In this document: positions 24,704 to 33,752 of the stretch, in pieces
How positions within the stretch are numbered: the first letter of the stretch is position 1
Layout of the letters: every line of letters begins with the position of its first letter
Source: Chitinophaga pinensis
Lineage (GTDB): Bacteria > Bacteroidota > Bacteroidia > AKYH767-A > OLB10
Direction: 5' to 3'
Assembly (NCBI GenBank): GCA_943332105.1
Contig: CALQOD010000011.1
Span: 1 to 43,447 of the forward strand
DNA length: 43,447 bases
Notes under the pieces: generated by a model
Told to the model about the DNA's origin: nothing
Database searches by the model: none
What the model saw: the letters and a program-made list of their open reading frames with translations, nothing else
Position numbers and translations under genes: made by a program

Positions 24704-25246
24704 ATGAGAAAATTTTTATACATTATTTTATTTCTTCCAGTTTTTTCATTTGGCCAGAATGATACCGTTGCGATAATTAAAACTAAAGAACCTGCTGATA
24801 TTTTTTCTGCTGGGCTTGGTTATGGTCAGGATTTGGGTGGTATTGGCGTGAATCTCACCTACTATGCTACAAACAAGATAGGTTTTCAAGGTGGATTAGG
24901 TTATGCAAATCCTGGAATTGGATATAATGTTGGCCTTAAATTTCGATTTTTAAAAGAGGAATTTTTATCACATCGTACCCCTTTTTTTATTGCAATGTAT
25001 GGGTATACTGCGGCTCTTAAAGTAAAAGACAGCCCCAATCTAAATAAAGTTTTTATTGGCCCTTCTCTTGGATTTGGAATGGATTCTAAAGCGATGGGCT
25101 TAAGTCATACTTATTGGTCGTTTGCAGTTTTTTATCCGTTTATTGGGAATGACATCCAAAAATATATTAGTAGTAATCATATCAGTTTGTCAAAAAGCGC
25201 TACTCCAATTACAATTTCAATTTCCTATAAGGTAATTATTCGATAG
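24704..25246 (+). CDS. Exported beta-rich protein, possibly a small outer-membrane barrel
   Basis: From ATG 24704 the 180-residue product has a signal peptide (MRKFLYIILF to FSFGQ). The rest alternates glycine/aromatic strands (FSAGLGYGQDLGGIGVNLTY, IGFQGGLGYANPGIGY, FIGPSLGFGM) and ends in ITISISYKVIIR, fitting an 8-strand outer-membrane barrel. I do not recognise a family. It is a single gene with its own promoter. Confidence 0.65.
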   Translation: MRKFLYIILFLPVFSFGQNDTVAIIKTKEPADIFSAGLGYGQDLGGIGVNLTYYATNKIGFQGGLGYANPGIGYNVGLKFRFLKEEFLSHRTPFFIAMYGYTAALKVKDSPNLNKVFIGPSLGFGMDSKAMGLSHTYWSFAVFYPFIGNDIQKYISSNHISLSKSATPITISISYKVIIR

Positions 25247-25304
25247 TATTATCCTTTCTTTTCTAACATGATTTCAAAATCACTTTATTAGTTATATTAG
25301 TGAA

Positions 25305-26297
25305 ATGAATCAAGAACAACCTGGATTTAATCACAGCGCTGTAAATCGCTTGACTGCCTTATGGGCTTTAAATGAATCTGGCTTAGGTGGAGCGTTACAC
25401 GCGGCTAAATTCCCTTTCACAGGGATTTTCGTTGGTGGGTTCGCGGTAATTTTAATTTCGTTGATAGCGCGATATTCAAACTATAGTTTCAAAGCAATTT
25501 TAAAGGCTACTGCAATGGTGTTGATGATTAAAGCTGCTGTTAGTCCGCATTCTCCATTTCCAGCTTACTTGGCCGTTTCATTCCAAGGGCTTTTAGGTGC
25601 TATGCTTTTCTCCTTAACACGAAATTTTAAAATTACGCCTGTTGTTTTCGGTGGATTAGCGCTTCTAGAATCTGCTATTCAAAAAATACTTTTAACGGTT
25701 TTGTTCTTTGGAATGTCTTTTTGGAAATCAGTGGACGATTTTATTTTTTCTACTATAAAGATTTTTCAGTTACCCGCTGATTTTTCTTTTAGTGAATGGA
25801 TTGCTATAAGTTATGTTGTTCTTTACTTTGTTTTGGGATTGGTAATTGGAAAATTTACAAAGCAAATTCCTGATGCTGTTTCTTCTCTTGATTTTTCTAT
25901 GATTAAATTGAAGGATATAGAGCATCCTGTTAAACAAAATCGTAAAAGAAGAAAACGATTAATAGTGATGGTTGCACTTTCAATATTATTTTCTTTTCAG
26001 TTAATTTCTGTTTTTCTTGGTTTGCCATTCGGAAATCTGCTTGCTAGACTAGTATTCTTTATGCTTTTGTTTTATTATGTAGTTGGACCATTAACTACTA
26101 AATTGATTCATATATTATCAAGAAAAAAATCTAAAGAAATTGAGGAACTAAATGAAGAAATGGCAAATCTTCGAATTGCTTTAAAGCCAGTTTTAAAACA
26201 GGTTACTAAAAATTATCATGGAATAAATCGAGTAAAAATGTTTATACTTTATATGGTAGCTATTTCCTTAAATGATGTAAGATTTGATAATGAATAG
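25305..26297 (+). CDS. Polytopic membrane protein of the molybdenum-cofactor cluster (ECF S-component-like N-half)
   Basis: This 330-residue protein has about eight hydrophobic segments. The N-terminal half (GLGGALHAAKFPFTGIFVGG, FKAILKATAMVLMIKAAVSP, FQGLLGAMLFS) looks like an energy-coupling-factor substrate-binding (S) component. The C-terminal part has further helices and a charged coiled stretch (EIEELNEEMANLRIALKP). Its stop overlaps the next start by 8 nt, so it is coupled to the THEP1-MobA gene; an oxyanion, metal or cofactor-precursor transporter is a reasonable inference. A TATATTAG element lies 4 nt before the ATG. Confidence 0.65.
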   Translation: MNQEQPGFNHSAVNRLTALWALNESGLGGALHAAKFPFTGIFVGGFAVILISLIARYSNYSFKAILKATAMVLMIKAAVSPHSPFPAYLAVSFQGLLGAMLFSLTRNFKITPVVFGGLALLESAIQKILLTVLFFGMSFWKSVDDFIFSTIKIFQLPADFSFSEWIAISYVVLYFVLGLVIGKFTKQIPDAVSSLDFSMIKLKDIEHPVKQNRKRRKRLIVMVALSILFSFQLISVFLGLPFGNLLARLVFFMLLFYYVVGPLTTKLIHILSRKKSKEIEELNEEMANLRIALKPVLKQVTKNYHGINRVKMFILYMVAISLNDVRFDNE

Positions 26298-27354
26298 GAT
26301 TTTAATTTTATCAGGCACAATTCAAAGTGGAAAGACAACTTCACTTTTTAAACACTTTTCGAAATCTGATACTGTTGGAGGTTTTATTTGTCCTGACGTA
26401 AATGGATTAAGGATGATTTATTTTGCTGCTGAAAAAAGACTTGTTCCTTTTCAATTAAATCAATTAGATAATGTGACTTCAATTGGTAAATTTAATTTCG
26501 ATCAAGAAGTTTTTATCATGGCTTCCGATATTTTAATCAATCCAAAAACGCTAGAAAAAAATTTTGTTATTGTAGATGAAATAGGTCCACTAGAATTAAA
26601 AAATCAAGGATTTTATCATGCATTAGAAACACTAATCGATAATTGGAGAAAAAAAGAATACGGTACATTAATTCTTGTTGTAAGAGAATATTTAATTGCT
26701 GATGTAATTTCAAAATTTAATTTATCTGATTCTAAAATTATATCTAAGGAAGAACTTTTACCGGACATAAATACTTTTCCAGATATACATGGTTTGATTT
26801 TAAGTGGTGGGGAAAGTAGTAGAATGAAATCGGATAAGTTTTTATTAAAATATGATGGAGTAGAACAGTATAAACGGCTACAAAATATGTTTAAAGAGAT
26901 GAGCTTGAATGCTGTTTTATCTTGCAATGAAAATCAATATTCAAACAATAGTTTTGCAATTGATAAAATTCTTGATAATGAAATTTACAGTGAAGCAGGG
27001 CCTTTAACAGGTGTTTTATCTGCTTTTGAAAAGTTGAATTCTGATCTATTAATAGTTGGATGCGATTATCCTCTTTTGTCAATTGAGCATTTGCAAATAT
27101 TAAAACAATTTGCTGGTTACGGATTTAATGAAATAGCGTTTGTAAGAAATAATTCAATTGATGTAGTAGAACCACTCATTTGTTTTCTTTCTAAGCAATC
27201 GTTAAGTTGTTTAAAATTGTTTTATCAGGAGGGAGGTCGATCATTAAATAAATATTTGCAACAAGTAAATCCTTTAAAAATCCAATTACAAAACGATTCA
27301 TTTTTGCGAAGTTTCGATACACCTGAAGATTATTACTCTTATAATAAAAACTAA
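26290..27354 (+). CDS. THEP1-like NTPase fused to MobA-like nucleotidyltransferase
   Basis: I start at ATG 26290; this 354-residue protein then begins directly with the NTPase strand MNRILILSGTIQSGKTTS (P-loop 9-16). The Walker B line is FVIVDEIGPLEL (about 92-103), as in THEP1-type NTPases. From about residue 165 it is MobA-like: GLILSGGESSRMKSDK, AGPLTGVLSAFE and LLIVGCDYPLL. MobA joins GMP to molybdopterin to make the bis-MGD cofactor. Having the NTPase in the same chain is unusual; E. coli pairs MobA with the separate GTPase MobB, so the THEP1 part may stand in for MobB. It is followed 4 nt later by fdhD. Confidence 0.85.
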   Translation: MNRILILSGTIQSGKTTSLFKHFSKSDTVGGFICPDVNGLRMIYFAAEKRLVPFQLNQLDNVTSIGKFNFDQEVFIMASDILINPKTLEKNFVIVDEIGPLELKNQGFYHALETLIDNWRKKEYGTLILVVREYLIADVISKFNLSDSKIISKEELLPDINTFPDIHGLILSGGESSRMKSDKFLLKYDGVEQYKRLQNMFKEMSLNAVLSCNENQYSNNSFAIDKILDNEIYSEAGPLTGVLSAFEKLNSDLLIVGCDYPLLSIEHLQILKQFAGYGFNEIAFVRNNSIDVVEPLICFLSKQSLSCLKLFYQEGGRSLNKYLQQVNPLKIQLQNDSFLRSFDTPEDYYSYNKN

Positions 27355-27358
27355 TAAT

Positions 27359-28207
27359 ATGAATCAATTATCAGTGCAATCTGTTCGAATTACAAAAGTT
27401 AATGAAATATCAGATCAGCTTAATGATGATATAATTGTAGTGGAAGAGCCTTTAGAAATTCGATTAGGTTACGGTCCTATGGAAATGCGCGACGAAACAA
27501 ATGTTTCAATTACTATGCGAACACCTGGAAATGATTTTGAATTAGCAACTGGTTTTTTATTTACAGAGGGCATAATCAAAAGTTATGAAGATATTTTATC
27601 GGTTAAGTACTGCACTAATCATCAAAAGGTAGCGCAACAATATAATATTGTTAGAGTCGAATTAAGGCCAGATATTGAATTCGAAGCTTCATCATTTAAT
27701 CGTAATTTTTATATGACATCTGCATGTGGTATATGTGGGAGAGCAAGTCTAGATGCAATTGCTATTCATTTCTCAAAGCCAGATTTAGATGATAAGTTAA
27801 AAGTGAATAAAGAAATCATTTTTACATTATCTGAAAAGTTAAAGCATAAGCAAACTATCTTTAATAATACTGGAGGTATTCATGCTGCTGCATTATTTGA
27901 ACTTAATGGCGAATTATTGCTAACTATGGAAGATGTGGGTCGTCATAACGCTTTAGATAAATTAATTGGAAGTTTGTTATCTTTAAACAAATTAAATATA
28001 GCAAAAGAAGCAGTTTTGTTTTTAAGTGGCCGTGCTAGTTTCGAGTTGATGCAAAAAGCAACTATGGCAGGAATAAAAATTGTTTGTGCCGTTGGGGCTC
28101 CATCTTCTTTAGCTGTTAATACAGCCGAAGAATTCGGAATCACCTTAATCGGCTTCCTGAGAACGGGTAGGTTTAATATTTATTCTCATCCTTTCAGAAT
28201 ACTTTAA
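27359..28207 (+). CDS. fdhD: FdhD, formate dehydrogenase sulfur-carrier protein
   Basis: This 282-residue protein is a full-length FdhD. The persulfide-carrying cysteines are C123 and C126 (SACGICGRAS); other family lines are TGGIHAAALF, EDVGRHNALDKLIG, FLSGRASFELMQKA and GAPSSLAVNTAEEFGITLIG. FdhD passes sulfur from a cysteine desulfurase to the Mo-bisMGD cofactor of formate dehydrogenase-type enzymes. Its partner is almost certainly the YdeP/FdhF-like enzyme 0.4 kb downstream. It lies 4 nt after the THEP1-MobA gene. Confidence 0.95.
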   Translation: MNQLSVQSVRITKVNEISDQLNDDIIVVEEPLEIRLGYGPMEMRDETNVSITMRTPGNDFELATGFLFTEGIIKSYEDILSVKYCTNHQKVAQQYNIVRVELRPDIEFEASSFNRNFYMTSACGICGRASLDAIAIHFSKPDLDDKLKVNKEIIFTLSEKLKHKQTIFNNTGGIHAAALFELNGELLLTMEDVGRHNALDKLIGSLLSLNKLNIAKEAVLFLSGRASFELMQKATMAGIKIVCAVGAPSSLAVNTAEEFGITLIGFLRTGRFNIYSHPFRIL

Positions 28208-28222
28208 GCTTTTATATCTTTG
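28192..28222 (+). promoter_or_regulatory. Possible internal promoter before the small gene at 28241
   Basis: TTTC at 28192-28195, a 19-nt spacer and TATCTTTG at 28215-28222, 18 nt before the ATG. It would let 28241-30937 be transcribed apart from fdhD. Confidence 0.45.
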
Positions 28223-28240
28223 TAAGTCAATAACCTTATC

Positions 28241-28609
28241 ATGAAATTAAGAATTAAAGGAAACTCCATTCGTATTCGCGTATCAAAAACCGAAGTTTCT
28301 GATTTTGAAAAGAACGGCGAGCTAAACGAAGCGACTTTTTTTGGTACGAATCATTTTCATTATTGCATGAAGAAAACCAATGCTTCCTCAACGCTTTTCG
28401 CTGATTATCAAAATAACTTTATTACAGTTCATATTCCTGAAGAAATAGCAAACGAGTGGACCTCCACCGATCTGATTGGTTTTAACTATAAAATGCCGCT
28501 AGGAAATGATGAACATTTATTTCTTTTGGTAGAAAAAGATTTTGTTTGTATCGATAATACTTTTGAAGACCAAAGCGACAATTATCCAAATCCTAATGCA
28601 GTGTGTTAA
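28241..28609 (+). CDS. Small conserved protein of the molybdoenzyme cluster
   Basis: This 122-residue soluble protein begins MKLRIKGNSIRIRVSKTEV, which I recall from a small family of Bacteroidota proteins found by molybdenum-cofactor genes, but I cannot name it with certainty. It ends in an acidic tail with a terminal cysteine (EDQSDNYPNPNAVC). It lies between fdhD and the oxidoreductase gene, 9 nt before the latter, which suggests a chaperone or sulfur-transfer helper for that enzyme. No catalytic motif is apparent. Confidence 0.65.
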   Translation: MKLRIKGNSIRIRVSKTEVSDFEKNGELNEATFFGTNHFHYCMKKTNASSTLFADYQNNFITVHIPEEIANEWTSTDLIGFNYKMPLGNDEHLFLLVEKDFVCIDNTFEDQSDNYPNPNAVC

Positions 28610-28618
28610 TTAGCTTTT

Positions 28619-30937
28619 ATGTCTGAGTTTAACGATAATCATAACCACCCTAATCCAGAAAATCCAGAAAGGTTTACAGGCATTAAGCTAGATCACGCTC
28701 GTAATGCCGCCGCTGGTACTGAAGCTATACTTATTGCAGCGCAACATGTCTTATCCGAAATGGGTCCTTTGCGCGCTATGAAAGCTCTTTTTGCATTAAA
28801 TCAAAAAACGGGTTTTGATTGTCCGGGTTGCGCCTGGCCAGAACATGATAAACATCGCTCTAAACTAGGTGAATATTGTGAGAATGGAGTGAAAGCCATT
28901 GCGGAAGAAGCAACAACAAAAAAATTAACACCTGACTTTTTTAAAAGATATTCAGTAACACAATTATCAGCACTTGATGATTATACTATTGGCAAAAGCG
29001 GGCGTATTGCTCAACCGATGTATCTTCCTGAAGGCGCATCACATTATCAGCCTATATCCTGGTCGGAAGCATTTGCTAAGATTGCTTTTCACCTTAAAAA
29101 ATTAAATACCCCCGACGAAGCTGTTTTTTATACTTCAGGTCGTACAAGTAATGAGGCAGCTTTTTTATATCAGCTAATGATTCGCCAATATGGAACCAAT
29201 AATTTACCTGATTGCTCCAATATGTGTCACGAGAGCAGTGGTGTGGCGTTGAATGAATCAGTGGGGATAGGAAAGGGTTCTGTAACACTTGAAGATTTTT
29301 ATAAGACTGAAGTAATTATTATTCTTGGCCAAAATCCAGGTACTAATCATCCTCGTATGTTAAGTGCATTACAGGAAGCTAAATTAAATGGCGCTACAAT
29401 TATCTCTGTAAATCCTTTACCAGAATCAGGATTGATAAGTTTTAAAAATCCACAACAAATAAAAGGTGCATTAGGTATTAAAGCTAGACTCACTGATATT
29501 TTCTTACAAGTAAAAATAAATGGTGATATGGCTTTGCTTAAAGCCATCATCTTGCGTTTGCATGAGGAAGAATTAAAAGCACCGGGGACCGTTTATGATA
29601 ATGAATTTATCAAAAATAATACATCTAATTACGAAGCATTTATACAGCAGGTAAATAAATATTCGATTGAAGAATTGCTCGAACAAGCAGGTATTTCTCG
29701 TAAACAATTAGAGCAAACAGTAGAGGTTTTAAAATCCAAGAAAAAAATAATTGCTTGCTGGGCAATGGGTTTAACGCAGCATAAAAATGCGGTTGATACG
29801 ATTAAAGAAATTGTTAATTTATTGCTTGTTAAAGGTAGCATTGGTAAAGAGGGAGCGGGCACATGTCCTGTACGCGGACATAGTAATGTACAAGGAGATC
29901 GTACAATGGGCATCTATGAAAAGCCACCTCAAATATTCTTAGACAATATTGAGAAAGCTTTCGGATTTAAACCGCCTCAGCAACATGGATATGATGTAGT
30001 TGATTGTATACATGCTATGCATCAGGAAAAAGCAAAAGTTTTTATTGCTATGGGTGGTAATTTTTTATCAGCTACTCCTGATACAAAGTACACGGCGGAT
30101 GCGCTAAATAAATGTGACTTAACCGTTCAGATTTCAACTAAGCTCAATAGAAGTCATTTGATTACAGGTAAAGAAGCTATAATTCTTCCTGCTTTAGGTC
30201 GTAGCGATAAAGATATTTTAAATGGGGAAGAGCAATTTATTTCTTGCGAGAATTCGATGGGAGTTGTGCAGATGAGCAAAGGAAATCTTACGCCAGTAAG
30301 CCATGAACTAATGAGCGAGCCATCGATTGTTTGCGGTATGGCATCATCGTTATTTGGAGAGCATTCAGTTGTTGATTGGAAATTATTTACTAAGCATTAT
30401 GATTTTATTCGTGATGCAATCGAAAAAACGATTCCGGGTTTTGATAATTTTAATTCGCGCGTGCGTGAATTAGGCGGTTTCTATCTTCCGAATGGATCAC
30501 GTATAGGTAAGTTTAATACAATCACTGGTAAAGCTAATTTCAATGTTGCTGATGTAACCTTCCATCATCTAAAAAAAGATGAATTAGTTATGATGACCAT
30601 CCGAAGTCATGATCAGTTTAATACGACTATTTACGGATTAAACGACCGCTATCGTGGTATTACAAATGAACGACGTGTGATTTTTATGAATAAAAAAGAT
30701 ATTGCTGACTTAGGATTTAAAGCAGGTGATGTTGTTGATTTATTTAATCAATTTAATGCTGTTGAACGAGTAGCGAAGAAGTTTATCATTATCGAATATA
30801 ATATTCCTGAAAAATGTACCGCTACTTATTTTCCTGAGACGAATGTATTGGTGCCAATTGATAGTGTTGCAGAAAAAAGTAATACCCCCACTAGTAAGTA
30901 TATTGTTTTGAAACTACGTAAACATCAAGAGTTTTAA
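28619..30937 (+). CDS. YdeP/FdhF-like molybdopterin oxidoreductase alpha subunit
   Basis: This 772-residue protein belongs to the FdhF/YdeP group of Mo-bisMGD oxidoreductases. It keeps the short N-terminal GFDCPGCAWP line (C68, C71) rather than a full ferredoxin-like four-cysteine cluster, the SGRTSNEAAFLYQ segment, DCSNMCHESSG with C203 as the likely molybdenum ligand, ILGQNPGTNHPRM and the C-terminal dinucleotide-binding lines RSHDQFNT and GLNDRYRGI. There is no Tat signal, so it should be cytoplasmic. YdeP is linked to acid resistance in E. coli, but the substrate is not settled. It is last in a same-strand series with MobA, FdhD and a small helper. Confidence 0.88.
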   Translation: MSEFNDNHNHPNPENPERFTGIKLDHARNAAAGTEAILIAAQHVLSEMGPLRAMKALFALNQKTGFDCPGCAWPEHDKHRSKLGEYCENGVKAIAEEATTKKLTPDFFKRYSVTQLSALDDYTIGKSGRIAQPMYLPEGASHYQPISWSEAFAKIAFHLKKLNTPDEAVFYTSGRTSNEAAFLYQLMIRQYGTNNLPDCSNMCHESSGVALNESVGIGKGSVTLEDFYKTEVIIILGQNPGTNHPRMLSALQEAKLNGATIISVNPLPESGLISFKNPQQIKGALGIKARLTDIFLQVKINGDMALLKAIILRLHEEELKAPGTVYDNEFIKNNTSNYEAFIQQVNKYSIEELLEQAGISRKQLEQTVEVLKSKKKIIACWAMGLTQHKNAVDTIKEIVNLLLVKGSIGKEGAGTCPVRGHSNVQGDRTMGIYEKPPQIFLDNIEKAFGFKPPQQHGYDVVDCIHAMHQEKAKVFIAMGGNFLSATPDTKYTADALNKCDLTVQISTKLNRSHLITGKEAIILPALGRSDKDILNGEEQFISCENSMGVVQMSKGNLTPVSHELMSEPSIVCGMASSLFGEHSVVDWKLFTKHYDFIRDAIEKTIPGFDNFNSRVRELGGFYLPNGSRIGKFNTITGKANFNVADVTFHHLKKDELVMMTIRSHDQFNTTIYGLNDRYRGITNERRVIFMNKKDIADLGFKAGDVVDLFNQFNAVERVAKKFIIIEYNIPEKCTATYFPETNVLVPIDSVAEKSNTPTSKYIVLKLRKHQEF

Positions 30938-30997
30938 TATCATATTGTTGATTTTCTATGCTGCTAAATATTTTTTTATAACTAATTTTTGATTCCG

Positions 30998-32446
30998 ATG
31001 ATTTCGTTTTTTGAATACTCTTTTGTGCATCCTTGGTTTTTTACTAATTATTCATTCTTGGCAGTGCTCGGTATTTTTTTGATGTTGTATTCTTTTTTTA
31101 AAACCGATTCGAAATGGCGAAAATTATTCGTAATAATTTTTAGTTTGTTTTTTTATTATAAATCTAGTGGGCCATTTTTATTGATTTTTATTTCCATGAT
31201 AATTGCTGATTACCAAATTGCAAAAGCAATTGAGAAGCTTGTTAATGAAAAGACAAGAAAATTGCTGTTAGTAGTCTCGATTTTATTTAGTTTATCTTTC
31301 CTATTTTATTTTAAATATTCGTTTTTTTTTCTTGACATCGTCAATGATTTTTATAATTCAGGATTTCAGATAGAAAAGTTGTTTCTGCCGATAGGGATTT
31401 CATTTTATACTTTTCAATCTATAAGTTATATTGTCGATGTATATCATCGTAAAATTAGTTCCACTAGGAATTTTATCGATTACGCTTTTTACATGACATT
31501 CTTTCCACATCTTGTTGCAGGTCCTATAGTTCGTGCGCGTGATTTTATTCCTCAGATTAATAAGCCGCTTTCGGTTGATACATTTATAATGAAATCGGCC
31601 TTATTTAGAATAATTATAGGTCTCTCTAAAAAAGTCATTATTGCAGACTATCTCGCAAGGTATGTTGATATGGTTCATGCTTCTCCTGGGGCTTATTCAG
31701 GTATTGAAAATTTATTGGCTATGTATGGGTATGCGTGTCAGATTTATTTTGATTTTTCTGGTTATTCAGATATTGCAATAGGTATTGCGCTGTTAATGGG
31801 CTATCAATTAAAGGAGAACTTTAGTAATCCTTATCAAGCACATTCAATTTCTGAATTTTGGCGTCGTTGGCATATTTCATTAAGTACTTGGCTTCGTGAT
31901 TATATTTATATTCCATTGGGTGGTAATAGGTATGGGCTTTTTAAAACATATCTTTTTTTAATGATTACAATGACGATAGGTGGCTTGTGGCATGGTGCAT
32001 CTTGGTGTTTCGTTGTTTGGGGAATGGGTCATGGCTTAGTGCTTGTTTTTCATAAATTATTATTTAATAAAAATTCTAGCTCAATTAAAGGAAGTAAGTG
32101 GTTTAATTTATTTGGAATTCTTATTACTTTTCATTTTGTTTCATTAATGTGGGTGTTTTTTAGAGCAAATGATTTTAAAGATGCATTTACAATTTTTAAT
32201 CAAATAATATTTAAGACAAATGCATTAGATTTGATTGGTTTTATAGTTGATCGGACAGGATTGTTTTTGATGTTAATTATTGGACTAGTTGTTATTTTTA
32301 TTCCTTCATTTGTTAAAATAACAATGGAAAAATATTTTAATAAATTACCTTTATTGATTATTGCTATTATAATGGTTTTGTTTTTTCAAATTGTACTTCA
32401 ACTTAAACTCGCAGAAATAGCACCCTTTATCTATTTTCAATTTTAG
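30998..32446 (+). CDS. MBOAT-family O-acyltransferase (AlgI/DltB type)
   Basis: I start at ATG 30998 (MISFFEYSF), giving 482 residues and about eleven membrane helices. Hallmarks are LPIGISFYTFQSISYIVDVY, SEFWRRWHISLSTWLRDYIY with H292, and the MBOAT histidine H332 in GGLWHGASW. AlgI-type enzymes pass an acetyl group across the inner membrane to periplasmic SGNH partners that acetylate exopolysaccharide. Two SGNH genes follow at 1-nt and 3-nt spacing, so the three form one module. Confidence 0.92.
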   Translation: MISFFEYSFVHPWFFTNYSFLAVLGIFLMLYSFFKTDSKWRKLFVIIFSLFFYYKSSGPFLLIFISMIIADYQIAKAIEKLVNEKTRKLLLVVSILFSLSFLFYFKYSFFFLDIVNDFYNSGFQIEKLFLPIGISFYTFQSISYIVDVYHRKISSTRNFIDYAFYMTFFPHLVAGPIVRARDFIPQINKPLSVDTFIMKSALFRIIIGLSKKVIIADYLARYVDMVHASPGAYSGIENLLAMYGYACQIYFDFSGYSDIAIGIALLMGYQLKENFSNPYQAHSISEFWRRWHISLSTWLRDYIYIPLGGNRYGLFKTYLFLMITMTIGGLWHGASWCFVVWGMGHGLVLVFHKLLFNKNSSSIKGSKWFNLFGILITFHFVSLMWVFFRANDFKDAFTIFNQIIFKTNALDLIGFIVDRTGLFLMLIIGLVVIFIPSFVKITMEKYFNKLPLLIIAIIMVLFFQIVLQLKLAEIAPFIYFQF

Positions 32447-32447
32447 T

Positions 32448-33749
32448 ATGAGAAAAAATATAAGTATTACTTTTATTTTTATTGTTTTATTTTGTTTAAT
32501 CAAAACAAATACATTCAGCCAGTCTGATTCATGCTATGTTGATACTCTTTGCCATGATGAAAATATAATTGAAAATATTGAAGCACTTCAGAACTTTTAT
32601 ATGAAACTAAATTCTCATTTGGAAAACCCTAAACAAATTAGTATTTTGCATTTAGGTGATTCACATATTGAAATGGGATATTTTGTAGAGGAAGTACGTA
32701 GTTGTTTTAAAGTTAATTTTGGATTAGCAGGATTTGGAATGCTATTCCCCTATCAATTAGCGAAATCTGTTCCTTATTTTGTCCAAACCAAAACTACCAA
32801 AGGTGCATGGAATGGCAAATGTTATTTGAAAGCAGAAAGTGATTTTAAGTTTGGGATTGCTGGTTTTACAATCATGACAATGAATAAAGAGGCTGAATTT
32901 GAAATGCAAGCACTTAAATGTGATACATCTATTATTTCAGGTAATAAAGTTGTGGTTTATTCTTCTTCTAATGAAGCTAGTACTATAAATGTATGTGGTA
33001 TGAACTATCCCTTGGATAGTATAAGTAAATTAGACCCTGTTGAAATTGAATCTGAAAAAATTGTGGTTGATGATTTTCAATATAGAAAAACTACTTTTTA
33101 TTTTAATCAACCAATAAATAAATTGATTTTTTCAGTCAGTCAGTCCATAGATAGTATTCCTTTTTTTATTAGTGGTATTCAACTTACCAATCATGAACAA
33201 CCGGGAATCGTATACCATAATTGCGGTGTAGTGGGGGCAACATTTAAACAGCTTAGTAAAAATGCTAGTTTGTCAATTTCACAGATGTTAGATATCAATC
33301 CGGATTTGATCATTTTTTCTTATGGGTCTAATGAGGCTTATGAACCTGATTTTATTTCTAATGATTATTATTTAGCAGTTATCGATTATATCCAACGGGT
33401 AAAAAAAACGTTGCCTAAAGCAGCAATTATTTTAACTACACCGCCTGACACGAGATCTAATGGCAGATTCCCAATTAATAATATGGAGATATGCAATGTA
33501 TTAAAGCAGATAGCTAAAGAACAGAATTTAGCACTGTGGAATTTACATGATCAAATGGGTGGAGCGGGATCTATGATAAAATGGTTCAATAAGGGGTTGG
33601 CATCAAAAGATAAATTGCATTTTAAAAAAATAGGTTATGAATTGCAAGCTAAGATGTTTATGTATGCATTATTAAATGGATTTAAAAAGTTCAATAATTT
33701 AAACAAGGATTTAATTATTCCTGCTTATTCGGATTTTTATAAAAATTAA
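32448..33749 (+). CDS. Exported SGNH-hydrolase-fold protein (O-acetylation partner 1)
   Basis: This 433-residue protein has a signal peptide (ends near NTFSQ) and an SGNH fold: LGDSHIE with S72, SYGSNEA as the Asn block, and DKLHF with D388 and H391. The stretch between blocks I and III is long and beta-rich, probably a carbohydrate-binding insert. It starts 1 nt after the MBOAT stop. By analogy with AlgJ/AlgX it should transfer acetyl groups to a glycan in the periplasm, though hydrolysis is also possible. The decayed gene at 17155 is a relative. Confidence 0.82.
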   Translation: MRKNISITFIFIVLFCLIKTNTFSQSDSCYVDTLCHDENIIENIEALQNFYMKLNSHLENPKQISILHLGDSHIEMGYFVEEVRSCFKVNFGLAGFGMLFPYQLAKSVPYFVQTKTTKGAWNGKCYLKAESDFKFGIAGFTIMTMNKEAEFEMQALKCDTSIISGNKVVVYSSSNEASTINVCGMNYPLDSISKLDPVEIESEKIVVDDFQYRKTTFYFNQPINKLIFSVSQSIDSIPFFISGIQLTNHEQPGIVYHNCGVVGATFKQLSKNASLSISQMLDINPDLIIFSYGSNEAYEPDFISNDYYLAVIDYIQRVKKTLPKAAIILTTPPDTRSNGRFPINNMEICNVLKQIAKEQNLALWNLHDQMGGAGSMIKWFNKGLASKDKLHFKKIGYELQAKMFMYALLNGFKKFNNLNKDLIIPAYSDFYKN

Positions 33750-33752
33750 TTC

